7,613 nt of DNA, from positions 1 through 7,613 of the forward strand of contig JAPSJU010000089.1 in NCBI GenBank assembly GCA_031178025.1, given 5' to 3'. A program made the position numbers and the translations under genes. Positions within the stretch are counted from its first letter, which is position 1. Each line of letters opens with the position of its first letter. The notes beneath the pieces were generated by a model. That model saw nothing but the letters and a program-made list of their open reading frames with translations. It did not search any database and was not told the DNA's origin. Positions 1 to 5,102 of the stretch are shown here, piece by piece. The stretch comes from Agromyces sp. (GTDB lineage: Bacteria; Actinomycetota; Actinomycetes; Actinomycetales; Microbacteriaceae).

Positions 1-375
1 CTGCCGCGCCGCTACCGCGGCGACGGCACCGTCGCGGTGGCGAGCCCGGCGAAGCCCGTGCAGACGTTCGAGTTCGCAGGCCGCCTGCGGGAGTTCGTGC
101 TCGAGGAGGCGATCACCACGGACTACGCGCTCGTGCACGCGCTGCGAGGCGACCGCTACGGCAACCTCGTGTTCGACAAGTCGGCGCGCAACTTCTCACC
201 GCTCGCGGCGATGGCGGGCCGCATCTGCATCGCGCAGGTGGAGGAGCTCGTCGAGGTCGGTGACCTCGACCCCGATGCCGTGCACCTGCCGGGCATCTAC
301 GTGGACCGGATGATCGTCGTCGGCACAGGGATCGAGAAGCGCATCGAGCGCCGCACGGTGCGAGAGGGGAACTGA
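1..375 (+). CDS. 3-oxoacid CoA-transferase subunit A, 3' part (5' end outside window)
   Basis: This is the C-terminal 124 residues of the alpha subunit of a heteromeric succinyl-CoA:3-oxoacid CoA-transferase. The enzyme moves CoA from succinyl-CoA to acetoacetate or 3-oxoadipate in the cytoplasm. The reading frame is open to the left edge, so the gene starts upstream and GTG 37 is only an internal codon. Family features seen are YRGDGTVAVASP near the left edge, then EEAITTDYALVHA, RYGNLVFDKSARNFSPLAAMAG, VEELVEVGDLDPDAVHLPGIYVDR and the terminal EKRIERRTVRE block, all in the expected order for ScoA/PcaI/AtoD-type subunits. The full subunit is usually about 230-250 residues, so roughly half is visible. 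The beta subunit gene follows after a single base, so the two form an operon and should be translated together. The sequence cannot decide between ketone-body (ScoA) and beta-ketoadipate (PcaI) use; upstream genes would help. Confidence 0.93.
   Translation: MPRRYRGDGTVAVASPAKPVQTFEFAGRLREFVLEEAITTDYALVHALRGDRYGNLVFDKSARNFSPLAAMAGRICIAQVEELVEVGDLDPDAVHLPGIYVDRMIVVGTGIEKRIERRTVREGN
362..370 (+). promoter_or_regulatory. Ribosome binding site for CoA-transferase subunit B
   Basis: GAGAGGGGA lies 6 nt before ATG 377, inside the last codons of subunit A. It supports the ATG start and indicates re-initiation directly after the subunit A stop codon (TGA 373-375). Confidence 0.6.
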
Positions 376-376
376 G

Positions 377-1009
377 ATGGCACTCACGAGGTTCGAGATG
401 GCCGCCCGCGCCGCCCGCGAGCTCGTCGACGGCTCGTACGTGAATCTCGGCATCGGCCTGCCGACGCTCGTACCGAACTACGTCCCCGACGGCGTCACCA
501 TCCTCCTCCAGTCGGAGAACGGCATCCTCGGCGTCGGACCGTACCCGACGGAGGCCGAGGTCGACCCCGACCTCATCAACGCCGGCAAGGAGACCGTCAC
601 GGTACTCCCGGGCGCGGCGTACTTCGACTCCGCGACGAGCTTCGGAATGATCCGGGGCGGCAAGATCGACGCCGCCATCCTCGGTGCGATGCAGGTCTCG
701 GCCGCCGGCGACCTCGCGAACTGGATGATCCCGGGAAAGATGGTGAAGGGGCCGGGTGGTGCGATGGACCTCGTCCACGGTGCCAAGCGCCGCATCGTCC
801 TCATGGAGCACGTCGCGAGGGACGGCTCTCCCAAGATCGTGCGCGAGTGCTCGCTGCCGCTCACCGGGAAGGGCGTGGTCGACCGCATCATCACCGACCT
901 CGCCGTCATCGATGTCACCCGCGACGGGCTCCGGCTGGTCGAGTGCGCACCGGGCGTCACGGTCGAGGAGGTCGTCGCGGCGACCGAGCCGCAGCTCCGG
1001 ATCGACTGA
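377..1009 (+). CDS. 3-oxoacid CoA-transferase subunit B
   Basis: This is the complete 210-residue beta subunit, which carries the catalytic glutamate of the CoA-transferase. The SENG motif at residues 46-49 contains the family nucleophile, E47, which forms the glutamyl-CoA thioester. It is followed by GILGVGPYP, the usual glycine-rich stretch. Further family blocks are INAGKETVTVLPGAAYFDS, MIRGGKIDAAILGAMQV, GDLANWMIPGKMVKGPGGAMDL and a C-terminal VDRIITDLAVIDV segment. The length is typical for separate B subunits (about 205-220). The ATG start lies 1 nt after the subunit A stop and has a good RBS. Together the subunits make the heteromer that activates a 3-oxoacid with CoA from succinyl-CoA so it can be cleaved by a thiolase. 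Assignment as ScoB, PcaJ or AtoA is not resolved by the sequence, so no symbol is given. Confidence 0.93.
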   Translation: MALTRFEMAARAARELVDGSYVNLGIGLPTLVPNYVPDGVTILLQSENGILGVGPYPTEAEVDPDLINAGKETVTVLPGAAYFDSATSFGMIRGGKIDAAILGAMQVSAAGDLANWMIPGKMVKGPGGAMDLVHGAKRRIVLMEHVARDGSPKIVRECSLPLTGKGVVDRIITDLAVIDVTRDGLRLVECAPGVTVEEVVAATEPQLRID

Positions 1010-1092
1010 GGGCGCGACTATAGCGCTCGGTCCGACAGGATGCGAGGGCCTGCCGATTTCCCTCCCGCCGCCGAACACTGGAATCCCCCGAC

Positions 1093-1101
1093 GGAGGAGG
1101 A
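1093..1101 (+). promoter_or_regulatory. Ribosome binding site that sets the yihY-family start at GTG 1106
   Basis: GGAGGAGGA ends 4 nt before GTG 1106 and is a near-perfect anti-Shine-Dalgarno match. The same frame is open back to ATG 1040, but that start would place the SD inside the coding sequence and add a 22-residue N-terminus unlike the family. GTG 1106 is therefore preferred. Confidence 0.7.
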
Positions 1102-1105
1102 CACC

Positions 1106-2218
1106 GTGGCGCAGAAGGGGACGAGCCTGAGTTCGGCCGACGCACCCGCACCCGACGACGAGCGCAAGCCCGACTCACCCCGGGAGGTGTCGAAGCGCTC
1201 ATGGAAATACGTGCTGCGCAAGAGCTTCCGGGAGTTCGTCGACGACCAGTGTCCCGACCGTGCCGCGTCGCTGACCTACTTCGGGGTGCTCGCGCTCTTC
1301 CCCGGCCTCCTCGCATTCACATCCCTGCTCGCCCTCGTCGGACAGGGCCGGGGTGCCATCGACCAGCTGTTCGGCATCGTCGAGCAGGTGGCACCCGGCG
1401 AGGCGCTCGAGGTCATCCGCGGGCCGCTCGAGCAGTTCAGCTCATCACCCGCAGCCGGTCTCGGCTTCGTCACCGGTCTCGTGGTGGCGATCTGGTCGGC
1501 ATCCGGGTACGTGGGTGCATTCAGCCGGGCGATGAACCAGGTGTACGAGATCGACGAGGGGCGGCCGTTCTGGAAGCTGCGGCCGATGCAGCTGCTCGTG
1601 ACCGTCGTGACGCTCCTGCTCATCGTCATCATCGCGGTGATCCTCGTGGTGTCCGGCCCCGTGACGGACGCGATCGGCAACGCCATCGGCCTCGGCGAGG
1701 CGGTCGAGCTGGTCTGGGAGATCGCGAAATGGCCGCTGCTGGCGATGGCCGTGATCCTCGCCATCGCGATCCTCTACTACGCGACGCCGAATGCGAAGCA
1801 GCCGAAGTTCCGCTGGATCAGCGTCGGCGCCGTGATCGCGATCATCGTGCTCGTCATCGCCTCAGCCGGGTTCGCGCTCTACGTGGCGAACTTCTCCAAC
1901 TACGACCGCACCTACGGCTCGTTCGGCGGGGTCATCGTCTTCCTGCTGTGGCTGTGGATCGCGAACTGCGCGCTCCTCTTCGGCGCCGAGTTCGACGCCG
2001 AGCTCGAGCGCGGACGGCAGCTCCAGGCCGGCATCGTCGCGGAGGAGGACATCCAGCTCCCGCCGCGCGACACGCGCAAGAGCGAGAAGGCGGCGAAGAA
2101 GGAGCAGGAGGATGTCGAACTCGGTCGTCGGATCCGGCTCGAGCATTCCCACGACGCCAGGGACGGAGGCGCGCGCGACGACGCGGACTCCGGCCGCCCC
2201 TCAGGAGGAGCGACGTAG
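1106..2218 (+). CDS. YihY/virulence factor BrkB family membrane protein
   Basis: This is a 370-residue integral membrane protein of the YihY/BrkB family (once misnamed ribonuclease BN). The molecular function of the family is not firmly known. A polar N-terminal tail of about 30 residues precedes the conserved entry region (SFREFVDDQCPDRAASLTYFGVLALFPGLLAF). Six hydrophobic segments lie near residues 56-79, 116-140, 161-183, 205-227, 236-262 and 272-294. The family signature is clear: ARAMNQVYEI-like FSRAMNQVYEI after helix 2, YYATPN after helix 4, and SNYDRTYGSFGGVIVFLLW followed by GAEFDAELER around helix 6. The last 70 or so residues are a charged, probably disordered cytoplasmic tail rich in Lys, Glu, Arg and Asp. 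The gene stands 96 nt downstream of the CoA-transferase genes and ends with TAG 2216-2218, which also forms part of the ispG -10 box. There is no functional link to its neighbours that I can see. Confidence 0.92.
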   Translation: MAQKGTSLSSADAPAPDDERKPDSPREVSKRSWKYVLRKSFREFVDDQCPDRAASLTYFGVLALFPGLLAFTSLLALVGQGRGAIDQLFGIVEQVAPGEALEVIRGPLEQFSSSPAAGLGFVTGLVVAIWSASGYVGAFSRAMNQVYEIDEGRPFWKLRPMQLLVTVVTLLLIVIIAVILVVSGPVTDAIGNAIGLGEAVELVWEIAKWPLLAMAVILAIAILYYATPNAKQPKFRWISVGAVIAIIVLVIASAGFALYVANFSNYDRTYGSFGGVIVFLLWLWIANCALLFGAEFDAELERGRQLQAGIVAEEDIQLPPRDTRKSEKAAKKEQEDVELGRRIRLEHSHDARDGGARDDADSGRPSGGAT

Positions 2219-2221
2219 ACT
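2216..2221 (+). promoter_or_regulatory. Leaderless -10 element for ispG
   Basis: TAGACT fits the actinobacterial TAnnnT -10 consensus and lies exactly 6 nt before GTG 2228, so transcription should begin at the start codon itself. No Shine-Dalgarno lies at a usable distance; the AGGAGGAG at 2203-2210 is 17 nt upstream of the start. The first three bases of the box are the TAG stop codon of the yihY-family gene. No convincing -35 was found. Confidence 0.6.
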
Positions 2222-2227
2222 GGCACC

Positions 2228-3379
2228 GTGCCTGCAGTGAATCTCGGAATGCCCAACGTCCCTGAGGTCCTGGCCCCGCGCCGGAAGTCGCGCCAGATCA
2301 AGGTGGGCAAGGTGCTCGTCGGCGGTGACGCACCGGTCAGCGTGCAGTCGATGACGACGACCCCGACCCCGAACATCAACGCGACGCTGCAGCAGATCGC
2401 CGAGCTGACGGCCTCGGGCTGCGACATCGTGCGCGTGGCGGTGCCGAGCCGCGACGACGCCGAGGCGCTGCCGATCATCGCCAGGAAGAGCCAGATCCCC
2501 GTCATCGCCGACATCCACTTCCAGCCCAACTACGTCTACGCGGCGATCGACGCCGGATGCGCGGCGGTGCGCGTGAACCCGGGCAACATTCGCAAGTTCG
2601 ACGACCAGGTGGGCGAGATCGCACGGCGTGCGAAGGCGGCGGACGTCTCGATCCGCATCGGCGTGAACGCCGGCTCGCTCGACCCGCGCCTGCTGCAGAA
2701 GTACGGCAAGGCGACGCCCGAAGCGCTCGTGGAGAGCGCCGTCTGGGAGGCGAGCCTCTTCGAGGAGCATGACTTCCACGACTTCAAGATCTCGGTGAAG
2801 CACAACGATCCGATCGTGATGGTCAAGGCGTATCGCATGCTCGCCGAACGCGGCGACTGGCCACTGCATCTCGGCGTGACCGAAGCCGGGCCTGCGTTCC
2901 AGGGCACGATCAAGTCGGCCACGGCGTTCGGCATCCTCCTGTCCGAGGGCATCGGCGACACCATCCGCGTCTCCCTCTCGGCGCCGCCGGTCGAGGAGGT
3001 CAAGGTGGGCCTGCAGATCCTCCAGTCGCTCAACCTCCGCGAGCGGAAGCTCGAGATCGTCTCCTGCCCCTCGTGCGGCCGGGCCCAGGTCGACGTGTAC
3101 AAGCTCGCGAACGACGTCACCGACGGCCTCGAGGGCATGAGCGTGCCGCTTCGCGTCGCCGTCATGGGCTGCGTCGTGAACGGACCGGGTGAGGCCCGCG
3201 AGGCTGATCTCGGCGTGGCGTCCGGCAACGGCAAGGGCCAGATCTTCGTCAAGGGCGAGGTCATCAAGACCGTCCCCGAATCCGAGATCGTCGCGACGCT
3301 CATCGCCGAGGCGAACCGCATCGCCGACGAGATGGGCGCGGACGCGCCGGTCGGCACGCCGCAGGTCCTGACGCCGTAG
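2228..3379 (+). CDS. ispG: 4-hydroxy-3-methylbut-2-en-1-yl diphosphate synthase (IspG/GcpE)
   Basis: IspG reductively converts 2-C-methyl-D-erythritol 2,4-cyclodiphosphate to HMBPP, the penultimate step of the MEP isoprenoid pathway, using a [4Fe-4S] cluster and flavodoxin or ferredoxin electrons. The protein is 383 residues, normal for the short bacterial type without the plant-type insert. The N-terminal TIM-barrel domain shows PVSVQSMTTTPT, CDIVRVAVPS, IPVIADIHF and AAVRVNPGN, then SIRIGVNAGSL, DFKISVKHND and HLGVTEAGP. The C-terminal domain carries the cluster ligands C280 and C283 (CPSCGR), C315 and E322 (GCVVNGPGE). All ligands are intact. The GTG start is fixed by the leaderless TAGACT-N6-GTG arrangement; ATG 2249 is the next in-frame ATG but lacks support. 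In many actinobacteria ispG follows dxr and the site-2 protease gene; here it follows a yihY-family gene instead. Confidence 0.98.
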   Translation: MPAVNLGMPNVPEVLAPRRKSRQIKVGKVLVGGDAPVSVQSMTTTPTPNINATLQQIAELTASGCDIVRVAVPSRDDAEALPIIARKSQIPVIADIHFQPNYVYAAIDAGCAAVRVNPGNIRKFDDQVGEIARRAKAADVSIRIGVNAGSLDPRLLQKYGKATPEALVESAVWEASLFEEHDFHDFKISVKHNDPIVMVKAYRMLAERGDWPLHLGVTEAGPAFQGTIKSATAFGILLSEGIGDTIRVSLSAPPVEEVKVGLQILQSLNLRERKLEIVSCPSCGRAQVDVYKLANDVTDGLEGMSVPLRVAVMGCVVNGPGEAREADLGVASGNGKGQIFVKGEVIKTVPESEIVATLIAEANRIADEMGADAPVGTPQVLTP

Positions 3380-3382
3380 TGG

Positions 3383-3397
3383 CGCGGTCCGGCCGCG
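3383..3397 (+). other. Small GC hairpin after ispG
   Basis: CGCGG-TCCGG-CCGCG can form a 5-bp stem 4 nt after the ispG stop. There is no T-tract, so it is at most a weak pause or terminator element. It lies directly upstream of the putative -10 at 3400. Confidence 0.25.
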
Positions 3398-3399
3398 GG

Positions 3400-3405
3400 T
3401 AGGGT
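3400..3405 (+). promoter_or_regulatory. Possible -10 element for the acidic small protein gene
   Basis: TAGGGT matches TAnnnT and would start transcription near 3412, giving an untranslated leader of about 40 nt before ATG 3454. No -35 hexamer is recognisable at 16-18 bp upstream, so this rests on the -10 alone. Confidence 0.35.
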
Positions 3406-3438
3406 GTCCGCATCGGATGGCGCACGGGCGTCCGCGCG

Positions 3439-3445
3439 AGGAAGG
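3439..3445 (+). promoter_or_regulatory. Ribosome binding site for the acidic small protein
   Basis: AGGAAGG lies 8 nt before ATG 3454. It is the main evidence that the short frame is translated. Confidence 0.5.
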
Positions 3446-3453
3446 CGACGACG

Positions 3454-3612
3454 ATGAGCGGAGAAGGATCCGGGGTCGAGTTCCCCGACTATGCCGGCTA
3501 TCCCGACGGGATGGGCACGCTGCACGAGGGCACCGATGACGACGCGACCGCGGCGGAGGACGAGGTCGAGGCGTTCGCCTCAGAGGACGAGGAGGACGTC
3601 GACGGCGACTGA
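3454..3612 (+). CDS. Hypothetical very acidic 52-residue protein
   Basis: I do not recognise this family. The frame has an ATG start with a good RBS and ends at TGA 3610-3612. The 52 residues contain 19 Asp/Glu, one His and no Lys, Arg or Cys, so the protein would be strongly negative. The first half has an aromatic and glycine-rich stretch (FPDYAGYPDGMGTLHEG, residues 10-26). The second half (residues 28-52) is almost entirely Asp, Glu and Ala and is probably disordered or a single acidic helix. There is no signal peptide or membrane segment. It lies 74 nt after ispG and converges with the CDGSH gene 17 nt away. It could be an adaptor or a nucleic-acid-mimic-like peptide, but nothing in the sequence proves a role. 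The chance that it is not a gene is moderate, given its size. Confidence 0.6.
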   Translation: MSGEGSGVEFPDYAGYPDGMGTLHEGTDDDATAAEDEVEAFASEDEEDVDGD

Positions 3613-3622
3613 CCGCGTCGCG

Positions 3623-3638
3623 GAGCCGCTCACGGCTC
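3623..3638. terminator. Candidate bidirectional hairpin between convergent genes
   Basis: GAGCCG-CTCA-CGGCTC forms a perfect 6-bp stem with a 4-nt loop. The loop contains most of the CDGSH stop codon (TCA at 3630-3632 on the plus strand). Just left of it, CCGCG-T-CGCGG at 3613-3623 is a second palindrome. Neither has a T-tract, so factor-independent termination is doubtful. Its place between two facing genes is the reason for the call. Confidence 0.35.
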
Positions 3639-3875
3639 GTCGAAGGTGACGGCAGGGGTGCGCGGCGGCGGGCCGGTGCGGAACCCGACGAGCTTGTGCG
3701 AGCCGTCGCAGAACGGCCGGATGGCCGACGCCCCGCACCGGCAGAGCGCGACGGTGCGCCGATTCGGCTGCACCGGCTCGCCGTCGTCGTCGTAGAGGGC
3801 GAGCTCGCCACGGACCAGCAGGGGTCCGTCGGGACACGCCGTGATCGTCACCGGACGAGCGGATGCGGCACTCAC
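3630..3875 (-). CDS. Single-CDGSH iron-sulfur domain protein
   Basis: This 81-residue protein binds a redox-active [2Fe-2S] cluster through the three-Cys, one-His set typical of mitoNEET-like proteins. The motif is CRCGASAIRPFCDGSH at residues 45-60, giving ligands C45, C47, C56 and H60. It fits C-x-C-x2-S-x3-P-x-C-D-G-S-H exactly. Before it is a short beta-rich part with GPLLVRGEL (residues 17-25) and DDDGEPV, the usual lead-in of bacterial single-CDGSH proteins. After it comes the GF-x-G-P tail. There is no membrane anchor, so it should be cytoplasmic and soluble. The start is GTG 3875-3873, overlapping the stop of the diiron oxidase gene as GTGA; a GGAAG sequence (3884-3888 on the plus strand as CTTCC) lies 8 nt upstream. 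The strict coupling suggests it serves the oxidase, for example as electron donor or Fe/cluster source; that role is inference. Confidence 0.93.
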   Translation of the reverse strand: MSAASARPVTITACPDGPLLVRGELALYDDDGEPVQPNRRTVALCRCGASAIRPFCDGSHKLVGFRTGPPPRTPAVTFDEP

Positions 3876-4957
3876 TGCAGTGGCTTCCGGAGCGCCGACT
3901 CGCCGCGCTCGAACCGCTCGCGCAGCCCGCCCCAGAGTCGCCCGTCGAGGGCGAGACAGGCCGCCGCGCCGAAGAGGATGTCGTTCGTGAGGTGGGGTTC
4001 GTCGTCGGCGAGCGAGCCGGCGAGGTCCCGTGCGGCGAGCTGCTCGTGCACGGCGTCGGCCTCGACGTGCTCGTCGAAGTACTCAGACACCTCCGCACCG
4101 AAGCCGAGCCGTCGCAGGCCCTTCGCGTAGGCGCGGCAGGGGAGGGAGGACGTCATCTCGTACGCCGCGAGGTGGCCGACGATCGCACCGCGGAGACGCC
4201 GATGCAGTCCGAAGAGCGACATGAGGTTCATCGATGCGAAGACGGTGGCCGGGACGTGGTCGGCGTAGGCACCGTAGCGGTCGTCGAGACCGGCGCCGCG
4301 GAGCGCGTCGGCGAAGAGCGTGGCGTGGAGGCGCTCGGGGCGACCACCGCCGTACTCGTCGGCCTGGATCTCGACGAGGGCGGCCTTCGGGCGCGCGTGC
4401 AGCCGCGGGATCGCCCAGCTGTGCGGATCTGCTTCCTTCAGCGTGTAGATCGTGCGGCAGGCGAGGATCTCGCGCACCTGCTCCCGCGTGGCATGCCGTT
4501 CGACGAACGCCGACAGGCTCGGTCCGTCGTCGGTCTCGACGAGGGCGAAGAGCGCCTCCGGGACGTCGCGGGTGGCGAGCGGCTGGGGCACCGAGTGCCG
4601 GAGTCCGTCCTCGAACTCGCGCTCGATCGGGCCGCGCACGGCGAGCAGGCGGGGATCCCACTCCCACTCGTCGGACACCCCTTCGAGGCCGCCGTAGTGC
4701 AGCTCGTACATCAGGAAGAGCGCGAGCTGCAGGTCGTCGTCGACGAGCACGTCGTCGGATGCCGCGAGCGCCTCGGTCGTCGCCATGGCGAGCTCGCGCA
4801 CCGGCGCGTGCACCGGGCCGGTGAGGAGATCGATGAGCGCCTCGGTCACCGGTCCCCGTGGCCGCGGCAGGGCCATGGGTCGCATGGGTGCCGCCGCGCC
4901 GGCGTCACGGGCCGTCATCGTCGAATCGGGTCGAGGATCGGCAGTGATCGTCGTCAT
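3872..4957 (-). CDS. Heme-oxygenase-like diiron oxidase (iron-containing redox enzyme family)
   Basis: This is a 361-residue protein of the 'iron-containing redox enzyme' group (Haem_oxygenas_2-like), part of the heme-oxygenase-like diiron oxidase (HDO) superfamily. Characterised relatives (SznF, CADD, BesC, UndA) activate O2 at a non-heme iron pair for N-oxygenation, C-C cleavage or decarboxylation. Residues 1-35 are low in complexity. A helical first half includes MYELHYGGLEG (residues 83-93, E85 and H87), a block I associate with this family. The probable iron ligands are E201 and H211 (E-x9-H), E267 (HLAAYEMTSS) and H297, D301, H304 (H-x3-D-x2-H in DEHVEADAVHE). All six are present, so it looks catalytically competent. 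The ATG has an AAGGAG RBS 6 nt upstream and a good promoter. The stop overlaps the CDGSH gene (GTGA). The substrate is unknown; no biosynthetic genes lie nearby. A haem oxygenase proper is unlikely because of the ligand set. Confidence 0.88.
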   Translation of the reverse strand: MTTITADPRPDSTMTARDAGAAAPMRPMALPRPRGPVTEALIDLLTGPVHAPVRELAMATTEALAASDDVLVDDDLQLALFLMYELHYGGLEGVSDEWEWDPRLLAVRGPIEREFEDGLRHSVPQPLATRDVPEALFALVETDDGPSLSAFVERHATREQVREILACRTIYTLKEADPHSWAIPRLHARPKAALVEIQADEYGGGRPERLHATLFADALRGAGLDDRYGAYADHVPATVFASMNLMSLFGLHRRLRGAIVGHLAAYEMTSSLPCRAYAKGLRRLGFGAEVSEYFDEHVEADAVHEQLAARDLAGSLADDEPHLTNDILFGAAACLALDGRLWGGLRERFERGESALRKPLQ

Positions 4958-4963
4958 GCCACA

Positions 4964-4969
4964 CTCCTT
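4964..4969 (-). promoter_or_regulatory. Ribosome binding site for the diiron oxidase
   Basis: On the minus strand AAGGAG lies 6 nt before the ATG at 4957-4955. The spacing and sequence are near ideal and fix the start. Confidence 0.75.
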
Positions 4970-4987
4970 GGCTCGCGGTGTGCCTCA

Positions 4988-5016
4988 ACAGTAGGAACGG
5001 ATCCCGGCCCTGTCAG
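4988..5016 (-). promoter_or_regulatory. Vegetative promoter of the diiron oxidase-CDGSH operon
   Basis: On the minus strand CTGACA (5016-5011) and TACTGT (4993-4988) are separated by exactly 17 bp. They match the TTGACA/TAnnnT pattern with one mismatch in the -35. Transcription would start near 4981, giving a leader of about 24 nt that contains the AAGGAG site. Confidence 0.6.
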
Positions 5017-5018
5017 GG
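5008..5018. promoter_or_regulatory. Palindrome over the -35 box, possible operator
   Basis: CCCTG-T-CAGGG is a perfect 5+1+5 inverted repeat that covers the whole -35 hexamer of the oxidase operon promoter. Its position would suit a repressor, but it is short and the regulator is unknown. Confidence 0.3.
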
Positions 5019-5090
5019 GCTTGACCGTCCGATGCCCGAGCGATAACCGGGATCTCCGATCGGCGGCGCCGGAGCGGCATCCGGCGTCAT

Positions 5091-5096
5091 TAGAAT
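5091..5096 (+). promoter_or_regulatory. Leaderless -10 element for proS
   Basis: TAGAAT, one base from TATAAT, lies exactly 6 nt before GTG 5103. This is the same geometry as at ispG. There is no Shine-Dalgarno before the start, so a leaderless mRNA is expected. No clear -35 was seen. Confidence 0.65.
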
Positions 5097-5102
5097 CGTC
5101 GG

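Noticed and set aside
113..1078. 321-residue minus-strand frame over the CoA-transferase genes
   Set aside because: It is a shadow of two recognised plus-strand genes; the translation has no family features.
1040..1105. Upstream ATG extension of the yihY-family gene
   Set aside because: The strong GGAGGAGGA site at 1093-1101 would lie inside the coding region, and the added 22 residues do not resemble the family.
1010..1105. Promoter for the yihY-family gene in the 96-bp gap (TATAGC at 1019-1024)
   Set aside because: The hexamer lacks the final T of TAnnnT and has no -35 partner, so it is too weak to call.
3454..3612. Acidic small protein as a Pup (prokaryotic ubiquitin-like protein)
   Set aside because: It is acidic and short, but it lacks the C-terminal GGE/GGQ ending and the usual dop/pafA/proteasome neighbours.
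2201..3811. 536-residue open frame on the minus strand across ispG
   Set aside because: It is antisense to ispG with its intact cluster motifs, its translation is low-complexity Arg/Asp/Leu-rich, and it is a typical GC-rich shadow.
5021..5048. TTGACC at 5021-5026 followed by ATAACC as a second proS promoter
   Set aside because: The -35-like hexamer is good, but the partner at about 16 bp does not fit TAnnnT, and the TAGAAT box next to the start explains expression better.
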